Assembly: GCF_041197575.1 (NCBI RefSeq)
Contig: NZ_JBDKXB010000005.1
Coordinates: 183,361-247,360 of the forward strand
Direction of reading: 5' to 3'
Length of the DNA: 64,000 bases
Source: Thioalkalicoccus limnaeus
GTDB taxonomy: Bacteria; Pseudomonadota; Gammaproteobacteria; Chromatiales; Chromatiaceae
Shown: positions 34,849 through 43,795 of the stretch, one piece after another
Numbering within the stretch: position 1 is the first letter of the stretch
How the letters are laid out: every line of letters begins with the position of its first letter
The notes under the pieces: generated by a model
What the model was told of the DNA's origin: nothing
Databases searched by the model: none
Seen by the model: only the letters and a program-made list of their open reading frames with translations
Translations under genes and position numbers: made by a program

Positions 34849-36461
34849 CAGCGCACCTCCGGAAGTAGACGGCGCATGAGCTGTGCCTGCAGGGCGCCCC
34901 AGCCGCGCACCGTCCTCGACGTCAGCACCCCGGCCGCACCCTGCCGCTGCGGCACGACCGAGGCGAAGGCGACGAACCGCCGCACCAAGGGGCTCGGATC
35001 GCGCGCGGCACGCCCCCAATCCGCCGTGGCTTCGTCGCGCAAGAGCAAGAGCTGCAATCCGACCCGCCGAGCCATTGCCGAGGCTAGCTCGCCGAGCGAT
35101 TCCGCAAAGCGCCGCCGCCGCCGCGCACCGGCAGCGGTATCGTCATCCATGAGGACGGCGAAGGCCAGCGTCTTGGCGAAATCGTGCGCGGGCAGCGTGC
35201 CCTCGAGTATCCGCGCGCACGCTTCGTGGGCGGCGCTGGGAATGGCGCCGGGCGCCATCTCGAGCAGCAGCCGTAGGGCGAAGATTTGGCGCGAGTCGTA
35301 TCCGCCACCAGCCAAGGCTTCTTCCAGCACGCCATGCGACCGCACCGGCCAGCCGAGGCGCGCGAGGTAGGCCAGGATCTGCCGCTCCGCGCCGGGATAG
35401 TCTTGCAGGTAGCCGGCGGCGGCGGCGACCAGCTGCGGCGCGCGCAGGCTGGCCGCGAGCACGAACAGCCGCCGGACGAGCCGGGCTGATTCGGGCCCCG
35501 CTGGGGGACCTGCCGGCGCCAGTTGCCCGACGGAACGCGACAGGTCGAGGTCGGCGTCGCCGCCCGCAGAGCTGAGCGTCAGCAGGTCGCCGAGCAGCTC
35601 GTGCTCCGGGCGTAAGAATACCCGATCGAGATCCTGTAGGCTGCGCAGCACCCTCACTTTGCCAGGATTGACCCTCAGCCCGGCGGCCAGCGCCAGCTCA
35701 GAGACGTACTGGAGCACCTGTTCGGTCTGGCTGGCATCGCAGGCGACATAGCAGTCGTCGACCCATCGCGCGTAGGTGCGGACAGAGGCGTTGTGAGTAA
35801 CGGCGGTGTCGAGCCTGCGCAGAACGGCATCGGCGACGATCCAGGCGATGTCGTCGGGCATCGTCGGCAGACCGTGACCGATGCCGCCGCCGCGTGCGGC
35901 CGCCGCGTTGATGCGCTCGAAGATCGCCAGAAGGGCACGCGAGGTGTGGCCCTCCAGGCCCAGGTCGGCTAGTGCACGTTCGATCCCCGCTGGCGGGATG
36001 CTCGAAAAGAAATCGGCGAAGTCGACGATCACGACCGCCAGCCCTTTGCCAAGCTGTTGCGCCAGCCAGGCGGCGACGGCCTCCGCCCAAGCCGCGTAGG
36101 AAGCGGTGCTCACGCCCAGCTTTGCGCCGAAAGCCGAACCGGCCGTCGAAGATCCCAGCCACAGACGCTCTTGCGCTTCCATCGCGATAGACTGTAGCAA
36201 CGTGCCTGTGAAGATATCGACCAACCGTTCGACGCGCTGTCCGCCGCTCGACTTGGGCTTGGAGAGCACGTCGACCTCGACGACCCACTCGTCCACGGAG
36301 GGCATGTCCAGGCCGGTCCCTGGGGCGATATCGCAGAAGTCCAGCAGGTCCGCGTTCGGCCACTTGCGGCGTGCAAAACGCGCGGCCTGAAATGCGGCCG
36401 AGTACCGCGTCCAATCTTTTCGGCGGCCGACGATCGTGCCAATGGCTGTGTTTTGCTTCAT
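34848..36461 (-). CDS. Divergent reverse transcriptase, UG/Abi-like
   Basis: 537 residues. Reverse-transcriptase motifs in order: A, VVIVDFADFFSSIP (Asp147); B, GLPTMPDDIAWIVADAVLRR (197-216); C, ARWVDDCYV (Asp235-Asp236, the usual YxDD with Trp-Val); D, GLRVNPGKVRVL. The catalytic aspartates are intact. The remaining 260 residues are helical with no maturase, endonuclease or HEPN motif I can name, which argues against a group II intron or diversity-generating element. It heads a coupled three-gene operon with a membrane protein and a nuclease, as in defence-associated reverse transcriptases. A -10-like TATAAT lies about 95 bases upstream on the minus strand. Confidence 0.87.
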   Translation of the reverse strand: MKQNTAIGTIVGRRKDWTRYSAAFQAARFARRKWPNADLLDFCDIAPGTGLDMPSVDEWVVEVDVLSKPKSSGGQRVERLVDIFTGTLLQSIAMEAQERLWLGSSTAGSAFGAKLGVSTASYAAWAEAVAAWLAQQLGKGLAVVIVDFADFFSSIPPAGIERALADLGLEGHTSRALLAIFERINAAAARGGGIGHGLPTMPDDIAWIVADAVLRRLDTAVTHNASVRTYARWVDDCYVACDASQTEQVLQYVSELALAAGLRVNPGKVRVLRSLQDLDRVFLRPEHELLGDLLTLSSAGGDADLDLSRSVGQLAPAGPPAGPESARLVRRLFVLAASLRAPQLVAAAAGYLQDYPGAERQILAYLARLGWPVRSHGVLEEALAGGGYDSRQIFALRLLLEMAPGAIPSAAHEACARILEGTLPAHDFAKTLAFAVLMDDDTAAGARRRRRFAESLGELASAMARRVGLQLLLLRDEATADWGRAARDPSPLVRRFVAFASVVPQRQGAAGVLTSRTVRGWGALQAQLMRRLLPEVR

Positions 36462-37065
36462 AGATCATCTCGATCGCGCACGGCCATCCTCGCACCTGAC
36501 TTTCATGCCTTCGGCGACCAGGCACCCTGATCCATGAAATATCGAATAAAATGAATTATATGTGCTCTCTGTGCGCTATGCTTTCGCGCTAACCACAATC
36601 CTGCTTACCTGAGCTTAGGCGTGTATTTGCCAGGTCGGTTGCGTTATGGTGTCACCCGCTCGGTGATGCGCTCGGCGACAGTCTAGCCCATCACCGGCCA
36701 TCGTCATCGTTTGGCCCGGTCCGTTTAGGCTGCCACGCGCGTCAGGCGTCGCGTCTTCGGTGGGAGAGAGTCGTCACCCACATCCACCCCGATCTCTCCC
36801 GCCCGCGGACTGCCCTATGCGAGGCGGCCGCGGACGACGACGGTGACCTAGGCGAGGGTGAAGGTCATACTATGCGCGCGGCCATCCTCCACGCCGCCGC
36901 CCCGAAGCCGATGGCCCCGAGCAAGCCCGCCGCGCCGCGCGATCTCGGCGCGCCGCGGCCAGGCAATTGAGGTTCTTTTTCGGTCCTCGTGCTTTTTTAC
37001 GGGTCAAGGGGGTTCCCCAACCCTCTCGGCGCCGTATCTGTTCGTGTAACTGAGAACCTGTTGTT
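36462..37065. other. Non-coding stretch upstream of the reverse-transcriptase operon
   Basis: About 600 bases with no credible gene. The first 150 are AT-rich compared with the surroundings and hold the likely promoter. Some defence reverse transcriptases use a non-coding RNA encoded beside them; this is the only room for one here, but I cannot show a structured RNA. The far half looks like decayed transposon flank. Confidence 0.4.
36555..36560 (-). promoter_or_regulatory. Candidate -10 box for the reverse-transcriptase operon
   Basis: TATAAT on the minus strand, in an AT-rich patch, about 95 bases before the ATG at 36461. No good -35 match is found at 16-18 bases, so it is only a candidate. 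Confidence 0.35.
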
Positions 37066-37260
37066 GTGCCTGTGGAGTGGTGGGCGCGAGGTCCGAGCAA
37101 GGCCAACCCTCACCTCAAGCGCAGCCGCTACCTGCGGCTGAAGGATCAGCAGGACTGGACGCCGCGGCAAAGCATTCCGTTCCATGAGCTCAAGCAGCTC
37201 AACCTCAAGACCCACCACGCGTTCCGGATCAAGGAGGCGCGGCGCGCGATCTTCCACACC
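37066..37260 (+). pseudogene. ISL3-type transposase fragment
   Basis: About 60 residues read HLKRSRYLRLKDQQDWTPRQ and later LNLKTHHAFRIKEARRAIF. The pattern of Leu-Lys-x-x-Arg-Tyr-Leu followed by Leu-Lys-Thr and IKEA-R is that of the central part of ISL3-family transposases. Both ends are missing and it runs straight into another transposase fragment, so it is a relic. Confidence 0.55.
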
Positions 37261-37261
37261 G

Positions 37262-37887
37262 CCCCGCCTGCTGTGGAACGACTACGCCATTCGTCCGCTC
37301 ATCGACACCCGCGCGCTGTGGCGCGAAGAGAAAAACCTCCCCGACTACGATCCGTCCAAGCCGATCACCCGGCCACTCGATCCTGCGCGGGCCGACACCA
37401 TCGTGCACACCGCAAAGGGCTCGGTTCACTGCGTGTGCCCCGTGACCGGGGCGCAACGCGGTCTGGCCTTTCAGGGCTTCGAGGCCGATCGTAACACCCT
37501 CAAGTACCGCTGCCCGGCCGCCGCCGATGGCCTGGAGTGCCAAGGCCAGAACGCATGCCACCAGGCCGGCGCCGTCAACCCGGGCGAGTACGGGCGCATC
37601 GTGCGCATCAAGCTCGACGAGCACGACCGGCGCATCTTCGCCCCCACCCCGCACGGCCGCCCGAGCTGGCAGCGCGGCGACAACCGCCGCAGCGCCTTGG
37701 AGCGCATCAACTTGCCGCTAGATCGCCACTTCGGCTTCGAGCAGCACTTCATCCGCGGCCTCGCCAAGATGAAAACCCGCGTCGGTCTGGCCATCGCGGT
37801 GATGATGGCCATGGCCTTGGGGCACATCAAACAGGGAAGCCCCAGCAGATGCGCTCATTGATCCAGCCGATTCCGGCGACCGGCTAG
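37262..37887 (+). pseudogene. DDE transposase fragment, C-terminal half
   Basis: The frame contains FEADRNTLKYRCPA, a YGRIVRIKL strand, ERINLPLDRHFGFEQHFIRG and GLAKMKTRVGLA, the conserved C-terminal half of a DDE transposase (IS1182/IS4-like group). Near 37835 a one-base shift moves the final QMRSLIQPI into another frame. The N-terminal half is absent, so the element is dead. Confidence 0.6.
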
Positions 37888-38673
37888 ACGCGCCGAGCGG
37901 CTCCACCCCCTGGGATCGGATCGGGCCACGGCGCCCGAGGGTGGCGCTCGCCCGTCATTCGGTCTTGATGGGAATTCTTCTCATCGATTTGCCCCGGCGA
38001 CCCTGCCGAGCGCCCTGGTTGCCCGTGTGGAGACCCTCTCATGCCGCTCCGCTTCCTGGGCGGCTCCCGGGCGGCACGCGGCGAGCCGCGGAAAATCGCG
38101 ACAGCGCAGATCTCTCACCGCGGCGCCCGCTTGATCGGCATTCCGAAATATGCTAAGAACCTCCGCAGCGCTGGCAGGAGCCAGACCTAACCTACGTTGA
38201 GGTAGGGGCGGAAAGTCGCGGATCCTGAAGGTTGCGGATCGTGGGGCCCAGGATAGCCGGACTGCCGAGGGTGACCATCGCCAAGGTCACGCAAGGCGTC
38301 CGGCCTTTTGTTTTCTGGTGCATGCTGCATGACAGCGCCCACCGTGCTGTGCGGCGGACAGGCAGCGGGTTAGCGTGAGAATACCGCGCCAAGAAAGCGC
38401 ATGGGAATGACTATATCAGATATTTTAATGGATTGTGGTACCTCGTCACCGAGAGGGTGAAGGCAACGTTAAGAGCGGCATCGACGTCGAGAACGACCCC
38501 AGGGGTCGGTGCGTCGCACCCAGCCCGCTATGCGGGTCTTACTATGGTTCAGGTGCTCGTTCATTGGTAGATATTTGATTCCAGAAGGTCTGTAGCCACA
38601 GTGGGAGTTTCGGATTGGCAGCCCTTGGCTTACCCCTGCGATTACGTCCCATATTAGCCAATGAGGAGGTGAT
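37888..38673. other. Gene-free stretch
   Basis: About 785 bases without a supportable gene. A small hairpin AAGGC-GTCCG-GCCTT followed by TTGTTTT near 38298-38316 resembles an intrinsic terminator, but nothing recognisable ends before it. The last 25 bases carry the ribosome-binding site of the next gene. Confidence 0.4.
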
Positions 38674-39153
38674 ATGAGATTCCTGAAGCCGTCTTTCGTG
38701 GCGCTGCTGCTCCTTGGCGCCGCGGGTTCGTACGCTGAACTGACGAACATCAGCACCACCAGCCTGCAATCCGAGAATGTGGCTGCCATTGCCTGCACGA
38801 TCGTGGGATCCGCAGGGGCAAGCGCCGACGGCTACAAGGCACTGGTCTTTCTGTCGGAAGGTCGCGACCCCGTGTTGACCGTCCGCGGCTTGAGTGCGGG
38901 CGCCGCAACCTACTTCAACGAGAACTGGGGCTCGCAAGTATACGTGGACGGGAGGGCCGATGGCTCCGATGCAGATCAGATCCAAGCCCTGCTGAGGCCT
39001 GCCGCCGGCCCCAACGACGCAGGAATGTTGCTATTCGTCCGCCCTGGTGTTGGTATCTGTGCATGGTCGAACGAAAACATCGGAAGCGGAAGCACCTTGT
39101 ATCAGGCTGCTATCTCCATCACCGACGTCACAGCGGCGTGGCTAGCGCGTTAG
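38674..39153 (+). CDS. Small secreted protein of unknown function
   Basis: 159 residues. A clear signal peptide, MRFLKPSFVALLLLGAAGSYA, with likely cleavage after Ala21, leaves a mature protein of about 138 residues that is Ala/Gly/Ser-rich with two Cys (one near residue 41 and one near 128). GAGGAGGTGAT before the ATG is a strong ribosome-binding site. No family is recognised. The stop lies about 18 bases before the end of a defective IS3 element, so the insertion may have trimmed or just missed the gene. Confidence 0.65.
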   Translation: MRFLKPSFVALLLLGAAGSYAELTNISTTSLQSENVAAIACTIVGSAGASADGYKALVFLSEGRDPVLTVRGLSAGAATYFNENWGSQVYVDGRADGSDADQIQALLRPAAGPNDAGMLLFVRPGVGICAWSNENIGSGSTLYQAAISITDVTAAWLAR

Positions 39154-39164
39154 TGACGTGGTCG

Positions 39165-39856
39165 AGCGAAAACGGACACCTGGTTAAGCCGCATGTCGTG
39201 GTCGCTGTTGGTCGTGACCCGATACCGGCGGCGGTGACGTACCCACGCGCCGGCTTGACGCATTAGGCTGCGGGCATGATGCCGTCCGACACGATAGCCC
39301 AAGGCCGGCAACGCCCTGGTCATGCGGCGGGAGCCATAGGTCTGATCCGACGCCTCGGCGACGTCCTGGACCCATCGGAGCTTCTCCTCATGCTCCGGGT
39401 CGGGATCACGATCCTGGCGGCGCAAGAAGGCGTAGAGCCTGCCACGGCTGACGCCCAGTAATCGGCAAAGCATCGTCACCGGGTAGGCCTCCTTCTCCTG
39501 GGCAATGAACTGGTATCTCAGTTCGACTCTCTCGCGAAGAAGGCCGTTGTTTCCTAAGAAACTCCCTGCGGAAGCATCGACTCTCCTCGCGCGGGCGACG
39601 CAGCTCCTGCTGCTCCTCGTCGAGCTTGCCGTTGCCCCGGAACGCATCACGGTCCGCAGGCTTGGCCTCTTTTATCCAGCGCCCCAGCATGCTGCGGTCG
39701 ACGCCAAAGCTCCTCGCCGCCTCCGTTTGCTTGTAGCCTTGCTCAAGGACCAGCCTGACGGCGTCTTACTTGGACTCTTTCGTGTACTTCTTGCGCGTGC
39801 TCATCTCTCACCTCGGTTTCAAGAATTGTCTCTCAACCAAGGTGTCCGTTGCCACT
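39165..39856 (-). mobile_element. Internally deleted IS3-family element with both ends
   Basis: On the minus strand the OrfA part starts near 39804 and reads MSTRKKYTKESK, a stop, then DAVRLVLEQGYKQTEAARSF and VDRSMLGRWIKEA. The OrfB part has LCRLLGVSRGRLYAFLRRQ and YGSRRMTRALPALGYRVGRH but ends after about 100 residues, with the whole DDE catalytic domain gone. Terminal inverted repeats remain: AACGGACACCTGGTTAAG (39171-39188) and CTCAACCAAGGTGTCCGTT (39832-39850). The element is about 690 bases instead of the usual 1.2-1.5 kb and cannot move itself, though an intact relative could act on its ends. Confidence 0.75.
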
Positions 39857-40451
39857 AGACCCCCTCACGTGATCCGGCACGACAGCCGCAGACACCTTTG
39901 GTCACTTAGCAAGTGCTTATGCGATTGTCCTGCCCCTTTATGGGATGGCCGTTCGCCGGGATTCTCAGCACTTTCGTCAGGCCCAGGCTGTCCATGGCGG
40001 TGAAATCGTGTAGATTTAGGTGAAGGTTAGAAACCCTGCTGAAAAGCGGTTTGTGTAGTGGTCTGCCCTCCGGTTCTGTGGTGGCCATAGCCGCACTTCT
40101 AGCCGCTGAGTCCAGGCACTCCCTGTGGGAACGGCGGTGGAAGAACAGGGCAACAGCGTCATCCCGGCATGGATATCCGGGATCGAATTGGCAGGGCGGG
40201 CCGTTGCGGGGTTGGTCGAGGTACGGCGTAAATGGTCTCGGTCGTTTTTCCGGCTGGGGGCCTGTGATGTTTGCGTGGCCTAGGCTTCGAGCCCTAACGG
40301 CGTCAGGCCAAGATGGCCTGACTGCGCGCTCGGTGGCTCAAGTGGCAGGATGCTTGATCAAGGCCGGGCTAGTTGCCCGCCCACTCCGGTTTCTGCGGGG
40401 TGCCATGAGATGGCCGTTGAATTCTAGCAGGCTGCGAACAAGGTATAAAGT
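39857..40451. other. Gene-free stretch before the polysaccharide locus
   Basis: About 595 bases. The open frames here have no conserved content. It should contain the promoter for the genes from 40452. I see no JUMPstart/ops element. Confidence 0.4.
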
Positions 40452-41480
40452 ATGATCAACATAGGTGTGATTGGGTATGGCTATTGGGGTCCGAATTTGG
40501 TCCGGAACTTCTCGGCTATCGCCGATGCGCAGGTAAGTTCCGTCGCGGATTTGGATGAGGAAAGATTACGTCTCGTCAAGAGGCGCCATCCCTCGATAGA
40601 GGTGACGACAGACTTCAAGGCCTTACTCGCGAATTCCGAAATCGATGCCGTTGCCATCGCGACCCCCGTCTCTTCGCATTTCGGGCTGGCACTGGAGGCC
40701 TTGCGCGCGGGCAAGCATGTCTTCATCGAGAAACCACTTACGCAGACTGCGGAGCAGGCTGAGCAGCTGATCGCCGAGGCAGATAGGCGCGGACTGGTTC
40801 TCCACGTGGACCACACCTTCATCTACACTGGCGCCGTTCGCAAGATGCGCTCGCTGGTAGATGATGGCGAGTTGGGTGACGTCTACTACTACGATTCTGT
40901 GCGGGTCAATTTAGGCCTGTTCCAAAATGACGTAGATGTCATCTGGGACCTCGCGGTACACGATCTCTCCATCATGGATTACGTGTTTCATTCCAAGCCC
41001 ACCGCAGTCTCTGCGTCGGGCATGAATCATATCGCAGGCAATGAGGCTAATTTGGCATATTTGACTGTTTTCTATGAGGATGAATTCATTGCCCACCTTC
41101 ACGTTAACTGGCTTGCGCCTGTGAAAATTCGCAGGACGCTAGTCGGAGGTAGTCGCAAGATGATCGTCTACGACGATCTCGAGCCCAGCGAAAAGATTAA
41201 GGTGTACGACAAGGGGGTTACTCTTCATGGTACGAAAGATAATGAGTACAGTCGCCGGATAGGGTACCGTGCGGGTGACATGTGGGCGCCAAAGCTGGAT
41301 GATGCTGAGGCGCTTCACATTGCGGCAGATCACTTCGCGCGCTGCGTCATCACTGGCGAGCGCTCAATCACCGACGGACAGTCGGGCCTGCGAGTGGTGC
41401 GCTTACTAGAGGCGGCATCGCAATCTCTCAAAGAGCGGGGTAGGCCCGTGAAGCTTGGTTGGAAGGGGCGGGGGGGCTAA
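40452..41480 (+). CDS. Gfo/Idh/MocA-family oxidoreductase, WlbA/WbpB-like
   Basis: 342 residues. The N-terminal Rossmann fold starts IGVIGYGYWGPNLVRNF, and the active-site Lys is in AGKHVFIEKPL. A sugar-binding alpha/beta domain follows, including WDLAVHDLSIMDYVF. Relatives oxidise UDP-N-acetylglucosaminuronate at C3; the DegT aminotransferase that follows would aminate the product, as in the Wlb/Wbp pathway. Substrate assignment is by context. AAGGTATAAAG precedes the ATG. The aminotransferase begins 4 bases later. Confidence 0.85.
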   Translation: MINIGVIGYGYWGPNLVRNFSAIADAQVSSVADLDEERLRLVKRRHPSIEVTTDFKALLANSEIDAVAIATPVSSHFGLALEALRAGKHVFIEKPLTQTAEQAEQLIAEADRRGLVLHVDHTFIYTGAVRKMRSLVDDGELGDVYYYDSVRVNLGLFQNDVDVIWDLAVHDLSIMDYVFHSKPTAVSASGMNHIAGNEANLAYLTVFYEDEFIAHLHVNWLAPVKIRRTLVGGSRKMIVYDDLEPSEKIKVYDKGVTLHGTKDNEYSRRIGYRAGDMWAPKLDDAEALHIAADHFARCVITGERSITDGQSGLRVVRLLEAASQSLKERGRPVKLGWKGRGG

Positions 41481-41484
41481 CGAA

Positions 41485-42609
41485 ATGGTACCTTTCCTTG
41501 ACCTAAAAGCCCAGTATGCCGGCATCGAAAGCGAAGTCCTCGAGGCAGTGCGGCGAAGCCTTGCCAGCGCACAACATGTTCTCGGAAGCGAGGTTGCAGC
41601 TTTCGAGGAGGAGTTCGCACGGTACACCGGAGCTAGGTTTGGCGTCGGTGTGAACTCTGGCACCAGCGCCCTACACTTGGCTTTACTCGCTGCTGGAGTT
41701 GGACCCGGTGATGAGGTTGTTACCGTGTCAAGCACCTTTGTCGCGACCGTCGCGGCAATTGACTACGTGGGTGCTAGACCTGTCTTTGTCGACGTAGATC
41801 CTGCAACGCTCACGATGGACGTGAGCAAGATTCCCGCCGCGATCACCAATCACACGAAAGCGATCTTGCCGGTGCATCTACACGGTCACCCTGCTGACCT
41901 AGACCCGGTGCTTGACATCGCCAAGAAGAACAAGCTCCATGTGATCGAAGATGCCGCCCAGGCCCACGGCGCCGAGTACAAGGGTCGTCGTGTTGGCTCA
42001 ATCGGCGATCTTGGATGCTTTAGCTTCTACCCCGGGAAGAATTTAGGCGCGTACGGGGAGGGCGGTATGGTAGTGACCAATAATGAAGAGCTTGCACATA
42101 CCGTGCGGATGCTTCGTGATTGGGGTCAGGAGCGGAAGTATCACCATGATCTCAAAGGCTTCAACTATCGCATGGAAGGGATTCAAGGGGCAATCTTGCG
42201 CGTGAAGCTCCGGCATCTAGACGGGTGGACCGATGCGCGCAGGCGGCATGCCTCCCGGTACAATGCGCTCTTGGATGGTCTCAATCTCGCAAGGCCGATC
42301 GAGTTAGATTGGGCCCGCCATGTCTATCACGTGTATGCTGTGCGAATCGCACAGAGAGATCGGCTTCAGGAGATGCTGCAATCACAGGGGATCCAGACCG
42401 CCATTCATTATCCAATTCCGGTACACCTCCAGAAGGCATACAGGGACTTTGGGTACAGCAATGGTGATCTGCCGGTGACAGAGGCTGCTGCCAAGCAGCT
42501 CCTGTCGCTCCCCATGTACCCGGAACTAACCGAGCAGCAAGTCAAAATGGTCTGCGAAGCCGTCAGTTCGTTCAACGAAACAACGTCGGAGAAAGCGAAG
42601 CCAGTCTAA
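41485..42609 (+). CDS. DegT/DnrJ/EryC1/StrS-family sugar aminotransferase
   Basis: 374 residues. PLP enzyme with NSGTSALHLALLAAGVGPGD, the DAAQAHGAEYKGRRVG segment, and the PLP Lys in FYPGKNLGAYGEGG. It makes an amino sugar from a keto sugar nucleotide, here probably the product of the preceding oxidoreductase (WlbC/WbpE-like). It starts at ATG 41485, four bases after that gene's stop. Confidence 0.92.
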   Translation: MVPFLDLKAQYAGIESEVLEAVRRSLASAQHVLGSEVAAFEEEFARYTGARFGVGVNSGTSALHLALLAAGVGPGDEVVTVSSTFVATVAAIDYVGARPVFVDVDPATLTMDVSKIPAAITNHTKAILPVHLHGHPADLDPVLDIAKKNKLHVIEDAAQAHGAEYKGRRVGSIGDLGCFSFYPGKNLGAYGEGGMVVTNNEELAHTVRMLRDWGQERKYHHDLKGFNYRMEGIQGAILRVKLRHLDGWTDARRRHASRYNALLDGLNLARPIELDWARHVYHVYAVRIAQRDRLQEMLQSQGIQTAIHYPIPVHLQKAYRDFGYSNGDLPVTEAAAKQLLSLPMYPELTEQQVKMVCEAVSSFNETTSEKAKPV

Positions 42610-42678
42610 AGCCTCCATTTCGGAGCGCGCGTTCGTTTCCGTAGCGTGAGAGCCGGGTACACCCGGTAGGAGACCTTT

Positions 42679-43746
42679 GTGGAAATCCAGCAACCTCGGA
42701 AAATATTGATTACCGGGAATATGGGGTACGTAGGGCCAGTTTTGGAGCGGCATCTCCGGCATGTCTTTCCGGGTACGTCACTGCTTGGGTTGGACACGGG
42801 ATACTTCGGAAACTGTATCAACAGCCCAGAGTTTTTACCCGAAGTTCTGCTCGATCTGCAACACTTTAGGGACGTGCGCGACATCGACCCTGGCGTGTTG
42901 GCGGGTGTGGACGCGGTTTTGCATCTCGCAGGCATTTCCAACGATCCGATCGGCAACAGATTTGAAGACGCCACCTCGGAGATCAACCATCGAGCTAGTA
43001 TCAGCTTGGCACAGAAGGCCAAGGAGGCGGGCGTCCGTTCATTCGTCTTCGCTTCGAGTTGCAGTATGTATGGGTCGGCTGACGACTCGGCTAAAGCTGA
43101 AAATTCCTCGTTGAATCCTTTGACAGCATATGCGCGGTCAAAGGCTTATACCGAGAGAGACCTGAAGCCGCTGGCGTCGTCGCAGTTCGTGGTTACTTGC
43201 CTACGTTTTGCCACTGCTTGCGGGATGAGCGACAGGCTGCGCCTGGATCTCGTTCTCAACGATTTTGTTGCTGCAGCCCTCTCGGCTGGACGAATTCAGA
43301 TATTAAGCGATGGTACCCCTTGGCGGCCGCTAATCAACGTCAAGGATATGGCGAGGGCACTAGAGTGGGCGACGCTGAGGAGAGAGGATACGTCCGGGGC
43401 TTTCCTGGCGGTGAACGTCGGAAGCAGTGAGTGGAATTATCAGGTCAAGGATCTTGCTGAAGCAGTGGCAGATGTCATACCAAAGACTGCTATATCCATC
43501 AATCAAGATGCAGCACCAGACAAGCGCTCTTATCGAGTGAACTTTGATCTTTATAGGAGGCTGGCCTCAGAGCACCAGCCGAAATACGATCTCTATTCGA
43601 CGATTCAAGAACTGGCTTCTGGTCTGGAGCAGATTGGTTTCTCGGATCAAGATTTCCGTAGATCGAGTTACATGCGACTCAATGTGCTTACCGAGTTGAG
43701 GGCCAAACAACTACTCGACGAACAACTGCGCTGGGCCATGCCGTAA
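42679..43746 (+). CDS. NAD-dependent sugar epimerase/dehydratase (extended SDR)
   Basis: 355 residues from a GTG start preceded by TAGGAGA. Glycine-rich loop ITGNMGYVGPVL and catalytic Tyr-x3-Lys in AYARSK, with the Ser in ASSCSMYG. Acts on a nucleotide sugar; the exact reaction is not set by sequence. The genes after it (methyltransferase, cupin epimerase, cytidylyltransferase) suggest a modified or branched hexose. Confidence 0.86.
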   Translation: MEIQQPRKILITGNMGYVGPVLERHLRHVFPGTSLLGLDTGYFGNCINSPEFLPEVLLDLQHFRDVRDIDPGVLAGVDAVLHLAGISNDPIGNRFEDATSEINHRASISLAQKAKEAGVRSFVFASSCSMYGSADDSAKAENSSLNPLTAYARSKAYTERDLKPLASSQFVVTCLRFATACGMSDRLRLDLVLNDFVAAALSAGRIQILSDGTPWRPLINVKDMARALEWATLRREDTSGAFLAVNVGSSEWNYQVKDLAEAVADVIPKTAISINQDAAPDKRSYRVNFDLYRRLASEHQPKYDLYSTIQELASGLEQIGFSDQDFRRSSYMRLNVLTELRAKQLLDEQLRWAMP

Positions 43747-43795
43747 GACGCGCGGGCGGGAAACAAACACGTTTGTAGTGAGGGCGGATACTAAA

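Noticed and set aside
34849..35019. Upstream extension of the membrane protein frame by 57 codons
   Set aside because: It would lie entirely within the reverse transcriptase gene and is Arg/Gly-rich; the ATG at 34848 has a good ribosome-binding site.
34848..36461. Group II intron or diversity-generating retroelement as the source of the reverse transcriptase
   Set aside because: No maturase or HNH domain, no template/variable repeat pair was noticed nearby, and it is coupled to a membrane protein and nuclease.
40051..40455. 134-codon open frame before the WlbA-like gene
   Set aside because: No ribosome-binding site, no conserved pattern, and it overlaps the next gene start.
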